A stretch of 64,000 nt of DNA from positions 3,876,321-3,940,320 of the forward strand of contig NC_020175.2 in assembly GCF_000224145.3 (NCBI RefSeq), in the 5' to 3' direction. Positions 22,503-31,700 of this stretch are shown here, piece after piece. A model generated the notes under the pieces. It saw nothing but the letters and a program-made list of their open reading frames with translations. It had not been told where the DNA came from and did no database searches. Source of the stretch: Ciona intestinalis (lineage: Eukaryota; Chordata; Ascidiacea; Phlebobranchia; Cionidae). Position 1 is the stretch's first letter. The number at the start of each line of letters is the position of its first letter. Both the position numbers and the translations under genes were made by a program.

Positions 22503-24395
22503 TTAATCTAAAACAACAACATTATTATCATCATTTACTATTACACTGTCATCACATTGTTTTGAACGTTTTGACGAGTCTATAAGAACAGAATCTTTAT
22601 CGTTGGTGGAAGACCGTTTCCTCTTTCGAGGAATTTCATCTTGAGATGCGGATGGATCTGCATCTTCAATTATTTCAATTTTATCTTCTTGGACTACTGA
22701 ATTTTCTTCTGTATTGTTTTCAGGTGTTGTTTCTTTTTCAGCGCTTGCACCAATAGTTCCTTTGGTCTCAGAGACTTGGAAGATCATGTCATCCGGAAGA
22801 TTCTCCTCATGGAGGATGTTGACGACAATGTCGTAATTTTGGAGGAAATCATCCGCTCTTAAACGACTTCCATGAGTTATATTAAATGAGTCTAAAGTTT
22901 GTCCAAGAGATTGATTCTCTTCTTCATCCTCTTCACTTGAGATGAGGATCGTTCCTCTCCCATCCAAGATCTCTACATCCGGAGCAAGCATCCCAAGGTG
23001 GGACTTTAGGATTTTATCCCGAAACTGCTCACATGTTAGTGTCTTAGTGTTTAGCTTCAAAGTAATTTCAGGCTTTTCCGCACAGACATAACACCCCCTT
23101 TTGGGTGGGTCTAATGTGCATGGTTTTAGCAGCTTTTTAGTGTCGTTAACAGCTTCACAAACATAGACAGTACGACAGTCCGCAAAGCGCTTACGAATTA
23201 AACAAAGTGCTTGCAGCACAATTAATCCAGCAACAATTGCATTAGTTGAAGCTATAGCAGGAATAATATTGCCTGCCATAGATTTGACTTCAAAACAACT
23301 TTTTTCTTCAATATGGAATATATGAGCCCTTATGTTCGCCACTGAGGACGTAAAGTTCATGGCAGGATCTTCATCTTTGTCCCACACCAACATACCGCCA
23401 TCCCCCTGCTTTTTAAATTCATCTTTCAAAGCATTAATACTTTCAGAAAATAATCTTGCATTTTCCTGCAATGTCATTACAGTTTGATGATCCAACTGTC
23501 TCTCTTGTATTTCTTGACATTCAGCCCACAGTACAGGCTTTGGAGGTGTTCTCTTTTGCCAGAGTTTATCCATAGACAATAAATAGTTTATGTCGGTATG
23601 GAAAAGTTTATTGAATATTTTTTCTGCATCGTAATCGCATTCTCTTGCCCACTCTCTCGTACTGATTCTTGGTTTATCTAAATCATGGCTATTATTCTCT
23701 TCAGAAGAGCCATCTCCCTTTTCTCCAGGATTATTTGCAGCTTCTGGGTCTGCTGTATCCGGTGAAACATCTTGGTCCGCATCTTCTTCCCCAAAGAGCT
23801 GATTAAAAAGATACTTTGCCCAAACGATGCAGTGGATCAGCTCCGATGGTGTGTTCCGTATCGTGCATCCAGGAAAACTCTTCTGCCTTGGAGCCGGCTG
23901 ACACTCATAACATTCTGTTACACTTTTTTTAATCACTGTAACTTGTCCAAGGTAACCCGCAGAACCACTTTCAATCAATGGAACATCTGCCGCTAGACAC
24001 ATCCGGTTTACATGATTCCTCGCTGCTCTGTTATCGAGGGCATTTAATACAAGATCAAACTGCTTAAAAAATTGCATGTTGTATTGTGGGTTGAAAATCG
24101 AATCATGGCGTGCATTAATATTCGCTTTGGGGCAAAGCCGGAGGACACTTTCTTTAGCCACCATTGCTTTTGACTTTCCAACATGCTTTTTTTGGAATAA
24201 AAACTGTCGATTTAGGTTGCTAACATCTATAGTATCCAAGTCAATAACCTCAATGTTCCGAAACCCAGTCAACACCAAGTTCTTAAGCAGCTCACACCCG
24301 ATTCCACCAGCACCAACCACAAATAACTTAGCATTGTTCACATCAGTAAGAACACTACTAGAAAGTGGGGTGTTTACTTCTGAAGACACTTCCAT
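22503..24395 (-). CDS. UBA2: SUMO-activating enzyme subunit 2 (E1 catalytic subunit)
   Basis: A single uninterrupted exon of 630 residues (human UBA2 640). I start it at the ATG reading MEVSSEVNTP; upstream in-frame sequence reaches no ATG before a stop. Domains in order: adenylation Rossmann fold with VVGAGGIGCELLKNL and DLDTIDVSNLNRQFLFQ (about 26-70); zinc ligands CYEC and CYVC; the catalytic cysteine in SFPGCTIRNTPSE (about Cys177), which carries SUMO as a thioester; then the ubiquitin-fold domain (ILISSEE, GSRLRADDFLQNY). The tail has basic nuclear-localisation clusters (PRKRKRSS, SSKRSKQ) and ends VVVLD, like human DVIALD. With SAE1 it activates SUMO and hands it to UBC9 in the nucleus. 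It sits 340 bases upstream of HAUS6 on the same strand and divergent from the VWA gene. The absence of introns is unusual beside its intron-rich neighbours. Confidence 0.97.
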   Translation of the reverse strand: MEVSSEVNTPLSSSVLTDVNNAKLFVVGAGGIGCELLKNLVLTGFRNIEVIDLDTIDVSNLNRQFLFQKKHVGKSKAMVAKESVLRLCPKANINARHDSIFNPQYNMQFFKQFDLVLNALDNRAARNHVNRMCLAADVPLIESGSAGYLGQVTVIKKSVTECYECQPAPRQKSFPGCTIRNTPSELIHCIVWAKYLFNQLFGEEDADQDVSPDTADPEAANNPGEKGDGSSEENNSHDLDKPRISTREWARECDYDAEKIFNKLFHTDINYLLSMDKLWQKRTPPKPVLWAECQEIQERQLDHQTVMTLQENARLFSESINALKDEFKKQGDGGMLVWDKDEDPAMNFTSSVANIRAHIFHIEEKSCFEVKSMAGNIIPAIASTNAIVAGLIVLQALCLIRKRFADCRTVYVCEAVNDTKKLLKPCTLDPPKRGCYVCAEKPEITLKLNTKTLTCEQFRDKILKSHLGMLAPDVEILDGRGTILISSEEDEEENQSLGQTLDSFNITHGSRLRADDFLQNYDIVVNILHEENLPDDMIFQVSETKGTIGASAEKETTPENNTEENSVVQEDKIEIIEDADPSASQDEIPRKRKRSSTNDKDSVLIDSSKRSKQCDDSVIVNDDNNVVVLD

Positions 24396-24522
24396 GTGGA
24401 CAGAATTCAATTAGTAGTTAAATCCCGAGTAATTAGAGTTTCAATTACTTAACTAAATGATATAGACAAATCTGTGTTTTAAAAATATATTATATGTGTT
24501 AATAATATACTCATGCAACTTA

Positions 24523-24653
24523 TTGGTGTTAGTGATCTACCCCCCACTCTATAACCACTAACCCCCTAACCATCAACACCTAACCCCCTTACCTAGGTGT
24601 TAGGGGTTAGTGGTTAGCAAATAAAGTGGGGGGAGATTCTTCACTAGCACCAA
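24523..24653. repeat. Inverted repeat with TTAGGGG-like arms
   Basis: The left arm begins TTGGTGTTAGTGATCTACC and the right arm, read on the minus strand, TTGGTGCTAGTGAAGAATC. Both continue through C-runs, CACT(T/C)TAT, ACCACTAACCCC and CTAACAC. The arms are about 50 bases with a short loop. It can snap back into a hairpin and its C-rich strand carries CTAACCCC words resembling telomere repeat. No target duplication found. Confidence 0.7.
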
Positions 24654-25539
24654 AGGAGGTAGCTATGCCTTTATTCAAATCTAAAGTATATATATATACG
24701 ATGTAACATAAATATTAATTTTACTAGACCATGATAACATAAACAAAGCAATCGCTGACCAAAGACACTGAATACTAGGGAATTTTCAAGGTAAACGAAA
24801 TTTAATATTGCCAGGAAAAAATCATACAAACCGGAATATATTGAAGAAATTTTAACCAATCAAAAGCGCTCATACTCCCGCGCGCTCAAGTGATGCCTAA
24901 TTTCATAAAATGACCCAACTGCGGTCAAAATTTTAACGTTTTGTTTGGAAAATGGGTTAACTTACTAACTTGGCTGGTAAAAATTAGATTTTAGCAACAA
25001 ATTTTCACCAACAAGTTTAAAATGTTGTACATTTGAGAATCTATTGAGAACGTGAAACAATTCCTGAAAGGAAAAAAGGCATAAACTTTTCCTTTTTACA
25101 TTACCATGTCCTGCTAAAGATATATATGTTTAGTAGGCCAAGGTTTTACCATGAAATACGTTTTAGTGTTCAAATTACGTTTCAGTTTTATTATAAAACA
25201 AATAGTTTAATCAACAAATGACGTCATATACAATGACGTCATTTTAAGGTTAGGGGCCAACAATTAACACACAAAATTTGACCCTATTCCACCCCGTATC
25301 ACTAACATTGTAGCAACGCGAAATAAACATGTCCACAACTCTTTCAAGTCTTTTGTTTGCCATCGGCCGGTATTAAGTAAACTCATGTAATGTAGGCGGA
25401 TTCTTTGGCACAATTTAGCTTGTATGCGTATTGGGTTACCTATCATACGATCACTATTTAGATCTTGTGTCGACAACGGCCTGGAAACTATAGCGTGAGA
25501 TTTGTGGAAAAGCACTATACAGGTCTTTACACTGTCAAT

Positions 25540-25660
25540 TGGTAACTCGTATAAGCGGACACAAAATGTTGAACATTAGTGTTGTAACGTCTGTCGTTTT
25601 ATCGTACACGTGAGGATATAGGGCAAGCTAAAATCATTTATTCATTTGTACAAGGTTGTG
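25540..25660 (-). mobile_element. SINE family fragment, reverse
   Basis: GGTAACTCGTATAAGCGGAC, then AACGTCTGTCGTTTTATCG and ACGTGAGGATA are the complement of the SINE middle and head. Confidence 0.5.
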
Positions 25661-25713
25661 TGATGTAAAATCATAAGAGTTGTTAAATCCAGCGTATCTG
25701 TATTTGCAAGGAA

Positions 25714-28700
25714 ATGAAATGGAATACACTGTGCTTGTTTTTAGTTGGACTGATTGTAAGAAAAAGGTGAGAAAATATTATTTCGCTAAGTCGTTTATAA
25801 AACAGGAAATAACTTTGCGCGGTCTTGGTCCCATTTTACCCAACTTTCTTTATTTTCCAAAGGCATCTTTATCTTAAAATACGTACCCTATATATTTCCA
25901 GCCATGCATTCGATCAAACAATGGTGGCTTCAGCAGTTGGCAGAGAGGTAGTTGACGCTACATTGCAGAAGATTCACGAGTCTGGAATATTTACATCAGA
26001 CTACGAATTTCTTCGAAGGATTGCATACGCTGAGACCAAATTTGGCGCTGCCGGCTTACCTGTTAATGAACGTGGAGGTCTATGGCAGGTAGACAGTTCT
26101 ATTTTTAAGGAGGGTATTGTACGTTGAGGTATAAAGATTTAGGTCGTAGTTGGCCCATTTACCAACAGAGTTACAAACGTAATGTAGGGCAAATAAAAAC
26201 ACGGGCTATACATGGAAAAAAGCATAGTCTAAACATGGTCAAAACATGGACAAAACATGGACAACAAAACAATGGACAAAAGCATAATCTATTTTGTAAC
26301 GGGGTATATGAAACCGAATACTCGAGTTATAACGCCTGTCGTTGTTGCATGCGACAATAAATAGGTTTATTCCTTACTGACTTTGCTACAGATTGACGAC
26401 AACATACATCAATTACTCACGACTTCCACTACTGTAACCACACAGCTTGAAGCAATTAGAAATACATTCAACCTGACTACATTTCTAACAGATGCAATTT
26501 ACGAGTAAGTATAAGATATATACAAGTAAGATAAGGTACAACCTATAGATATATTAATACTGTGGGTGAGATAAATACCGTTTGCTCGTCACTTTTTTGT
26601 TTGGATTTTGAATAATTAACAATGCCTTTTTTGAGTCATGATAAAACAGTATGTATATTTCTGTAAATATTCTTAGTTTACTATATATAGTAGGGTGGGG
26701 CGGGAAGACGTAACACCTTTAGCACATAATGTTTAAATATCCTGATCGTGTTTTAAACAATTAACAACGATCTATGGAAGTCGTGAGGATACGGTTTTAT
26801 ATTTCTTTAAATGTTCTTTGTCTACTACTAAATGGGGCGAGAAAATAGAATGAAAAAGCGTCCCATCTTCTCCCAACCTACTATATAAAATGTAACGAGG
26901 CAAGGGTATAAAAAAAGATTCTAATGACGCGGATATAATAATAGAACGCCTCTGGAGTCGGCGTTGGCGGCAAGACTGTACATTCAACATGTACAAGGTA
27001 CTTCTGTCGTTCCTGCTGCAATAAATGAGCAAGCAACATGGTGGGCATTTAACTATAGAACCTCCAGCACTTCGAATGTGTTTGAAATCTCGGCAGCGGA
27101 ACTCGGCGTTAACGATTTTAACAGTTAAGTATAAGTTTTGGAAAATGTGTTTTTGACAAAGGGGCAATTGAGGTGGTCGCCCCGATTTTTGTTCGCCGCG
27201 TTTGCCCATGTATAAATGACTCAAAAAGTGAGAAAAAATGCCAGTGATAAAAAATTCAAATCAAGTGCGAGTGCAGTTGTCCAGCATGCAGTCACTTATT
27301 AAATGTGTAAATTCTTAGACATTTAGTACTTTATAAGATTAAACAATTAACAACAAAATACACATTAGTCTATGAGGGTCGCGAGGACACGGTTTTATAA
27401 TTCTTTGAATGTTCTTTGTTTACTAACAAATCGGACGGTCAAACAGAATGAAAAGGTGTGTATAGTTGCATAACACCAGCTCCGGTAAACGGTATTCCAA
27501 CTTGCAGATTGCGGAAGCTTGGGCGCTGACATAATATTCTTGGTTGATGGCGCATCTTCAATAGGAGCTACAAACTTTCAGCATCTTCTAGACTTCGTTT
27601 TAGCAACTGGTGAAATTTTCAATCAGACCACAAACAGATACGGGTTAACGGTTTTTGCAACAACGAGCACAACGTATGGGGAACTATTTAATGTTACAAG
27701 CAGAGATTTCTTGAACGTTGTTGCTGGTGCGATGCAGCCACCAGGAGAACGTAAGTTGAAATTAATATCGAAATGCAAACGGATTAATTGGTTTAAAATG
27801 TATTTTATAAATGTTTAATAAAACCTAAAAAAATAGTGAGTAGGTATTGCATTTTAAAGTCGAAATGTTTAAAGAGGTTTTAAACGTTTGCGAAGATTAT
27901 TTAAATCTAACAGTAGGGTGGGGGAAGATGAGACATCTTTTAAGCCTATTTTCTCGTCCCATTTAGCAGTAAACAAAAAAAAACATTCAAAAAATATAAA
28001 ACCGTATCCTCACAACTCCCATAGACCGTTGATAGTTGTGTAAAACACGATTAGCATATTTAGACCTTATTTGTTAAAGGTGTCCCATCTTTCCCCACCC
28101 AATTATTTATAGACTATATGGTCACCCATAGTCGTGTAAATTAATAAACCTGGTTAATTACCACATGTCCTAATTAAAAATGTCTCATGCAGTAGAAATT
28201 AAATCTTACTGATTTAGTGCACATTTTTAAACAAGGTCTAAAAAAAAGGTCTAAAAGTCTTGGTGCAACAGCCACGTTTTTTAAATGAGACTCCTTTCCA
28301 CACTTTTATCTATATAGCCTATCTAGGGTGTTTTAACAACTGTTGTTTTGCTGTTCTTATATAAGACTTCTTATACGTGAATACTCTTTAAAACTAATTT
28401 TAATTATAGCATCAACATGGATCGGGTCTGGAATACAAACCGTGCTCGATAGTGGCTTTCAAACTTCCAACGGTGCGAGGCCTTCTTCGATGGCAATTCC
28501 TAAGATCCTCGTTCTAGTGGTCGCTAATCCAAGTAACGACCAACTATCATCTGCGGAACTGGTAATAGGAGCAATGGGGCACCTTTTTGTTTGATTTACT
28601 CGTCCAATTTCTCGTCCAAACAACACATAAAAAGGAACATTCAAAGGAAAATCGTACCCTCACGACTCTCATAGACCGTTGTTGATTGTTTAAAACAAGA

Positions 28701-31700
28701 TCAGAATATTTAAATACTATGTGCTAAAAGTGTCCCATCTTCCCCACAGTACTCTATAATAACATTATATACTCGTTTTTAGGCCCATGCTGCTGGTATC
28801 ACAACATTCGTGGTAGGTACGGGTAACGCGCTCACATCAGAAATGAACCAAATAGCAGAGGACCCTGACGTCACACATACATTCCACACACCAACGTTTA
28901 CAGAACTTTCTCATTTTTCACAACAACTTGCGAACCAGCTATGCAGAGTTTCGACCGAAGTTCAAGTAGGCATTATTAATTATTGCAAGTGCAACATAAA
29001 ATCTCTCTATTGGGTCAATATTTGAATGCACAAAACGATGATTAGTTCTTAATTTCCTCGTATACACTAGGGTGGGGGAAGATGGGCCCCTTTTATTCTA
29101 TTTTCTCTACCCATTTGGCAGTAAATAAAGAATATTTAGGGAATAATACAACCGTATCCTCACAACTTCCATAGACCGTTGTTAATTTGTTAAAACGCGA
29201 TCAGGATATTTGGATATTACGAGTTATACGTGTCCCATTTTCTTCCAGCCGTCGTTGGGATGTGGTTTTATAATTATTTAAATGGTTTTTGTTTACTACC
29301 AAATGGGGAAAATAGAATATAAAGGTGTCCCATCCACCCCACCCCATTATACGTGTATTTCTCACAGACAAACACAGAAATTGCGACCACAATACCACCG
29401 GGTAAAAAGTTCACGTTCAAGGTTGCTGTTCTTTCAAGTTCGGACACTGCAACTTTAAAAATCACTAAATCTAAAACAACAGCGCATGGTATCGTGTATA
29501 TATCTGGTTCAACTCCAAATCCAAGTGAAGCATATTACGATCTAGCAGTAGAAATTGAACAGGTAAAAGGTCAAGCCCCAGTTGTACGAAATACAACGTT
29601 TAAGTACTGCGGTGGGGTAAGATGGATACCGTGAGCACCTAAATCCCTTGTTTCCTAATCGTGTTTTGAACAACTAACCAAGCTCTTAATTTTAGAGTTG
29701 TCCTATAAATATAATAAAAAGGTGTCCCAGCTCCCCCCACCCTACTATATATAAACAAAAAAATTACCAAATAAAAATAAACCTGTTTAACAAACATATT
29801 CTTAGCATTTAACGTTTTACTTATCAGGGTTCGACGGTTATTACAATCGACACTAGCAACATAACTTTCAAATCCATCTCGGCCCGAAGTAAGGCTAGAT
29901 ATCCAAAAAGTCACTCCGCAGAATTATACGTCACTGTGACGTCAACAGGTGCTACGTCACTGGATTTTACATTCAATGTCTCCATATCTGTATTTGAAAT
30001 TCCTGTTACAACGGTAAGTAGGCTACATTCTGTCTGTATGGGAATTTAGTTTTGGGTATATACGCTTTTGGATGCAACAGCCACGCTTTTTAACTGGCGC
30101 TCTTTTTCACACCCTTTATCCCTAGCGGGTTTTTACGACTGTCGTTGCTCGCCACATTACGATTAACAAGTCGCATTCATTTAAATTTGTTCCGAATCAA
30201 CCGGTATTATTGGTATTTGAGTATTTCTTGCTAAGTTACACACCGGGTGTAACTGTTACACGGGCACGAGCTATATATATATGAAACAGTCCACACCTAA
30301 CTGACGTTGCCCGCCACTCGAGGATAAACAAGTCACGTTCATTCTTTCTCACTTAAGTTTAAACACTCTGTGTAAAATGCTTTATAGCACTTACAAGCCT
30401 ACATAACATAATTGACTTTAAAATGGAACTGCCTAAACTTAAACTATACATTTCAGGTTCCAACTGTTGTGGTCGGTGGTGGAGACGATACATCGACTGT
30501 TGTGATTTGGATTATCATTGCGATATGCGTTTTTCTTTTCGTCTTCTTGATCATAGCGTGCAGGTTCATGTGTGTACCGTGGTTCTTGTTTGGAGGGAAA
30601 ACAAAGCAAAGAGATTACCCCAGGATCGTCAGCCATGATATCGGCACTTCTGTACAGAATTTGCAAGACTTTCAAAGCGAAATACATGTAAGAGGGTAAC
30701 TGTAATGTTTCGGGGTAATGGGCAAAACTTAACACAAATCCTAGAATCCATGGCGTGCCACGCTGTAGGACCTTACCAACATTGAATAGAATAAACCACA
30801 TATTTATATTTTATTCTACGTGGGTCGGGTGCTGCGCCGCGTATTTGGCGTGGTATCTGAGATTTTTGACAGAATTGGTCCGTTTCCCCAACCACTTTTA
30901 TAGCATCTGTTTAAATTGTTAATTGCATGATTTTTGACATGCAGTGTTTACTTGGGAACAGTAGGCTATATATCGATTACGGCAGCGAAGATTGAAAAAT
31001 ATTTTGAACTAAAAGACAGGGTATAAAGCCTGTTGTTAAAACACGCTAACAGTTAAAACATATTTACATTTAATTAAAAAAACGTATACGTATTTAAAAA
31101 CTTTTTTTGTAGATTCTGGATACTATGTCGTTGGATGTAGAGTCTATTGTAGCAATACAACCAGAGAGAGAAGTAACACCCATCTTACTACGAGACGAAG
31201 ATCGACATCAACAGTTAAGACGGAATTTAGAAAAAGCGATGGCCGAGGGAAAGAATTGGTAAGTTGTGTACATCAGACCTAATTAAAATTGCTTTCGTTT
31301 TTAAATGTTGGTTTTCCATCTTCCCCCACCCTGCTGTACAAAAGTGTAGACGCGGTCTGTTCAAATTTAATACATTTTATTGAATGTAAATCAAAAATTG
31401 CCAATGCGAAGGTTTATTAAGTGATATAAATAGTATATAGCCTAGCACCAGAAAATAAAGTTGGGAAAGATTGGAAGTGTTTTCTTTTTTTTTAAGTAGG
31501 GGCAGAGTATTTGCAGAATTATATAACCGTATCCTCCCGACACGTTGTAAACTGTTAAAAACATGATCGGGGAAACGGTTTTTAGGGGGCAAACTGTATC
31601 CTATCTTACTCCATAGTACTGTATAACTCTTTGGGGTTAAAAGGCACAGCATAAGTTTAAATTTGACTTCGTAGGAAAGAGATACAGAGGTGTTTGGATG

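Larger units (their letters stand above)
24396..25713. other. Divergent promoter region between UBA2 and VWA gene
   Basis: About 1.3 kb without a convincing gene. Holds a 131-bp inverted repeat (24523-24653) and a reversed SINE fragment (25540-25660). The rest is AT-rich and unassigned. Short open frames here have no coding signature I recognise. Confidence 0.6.

Noticed and set aside
10113-24395. UBA2, HAUS6 and AP3S as one trans-spliced operon on the minus strand
   Set aside because: Spacings of 340 and 275 bases with a poly(A) signal after HAUS6 are wide for Ciona operons, which usually have almost no spacer. Same-strand order alone is weak evidence.
23772-24414. Plus-strand open frames antisense to UBA2
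   Set aside because: They mirror the conserved UBA2 coding strand and show no independent features.
24555-24625. An internal telomere array
   Set aside because: The TTAGGGG words are irregular and part of an inverted repeat, not a tandem run.
25264-25515. A small gene on the minus strand between UBA2 and the VWA gene
   Set aside because: No recognisable motif, no splice context, overlaps a SINE-rich stretch.
26089-26115. Extending VWA exon 2 through VDSSIFKEG to a donor at 26114
   Set aside because: It would enter exon 3 in a frame with an early stop; the donor at 26088 keeps phase and gives GGLWQIDDNIHQL.
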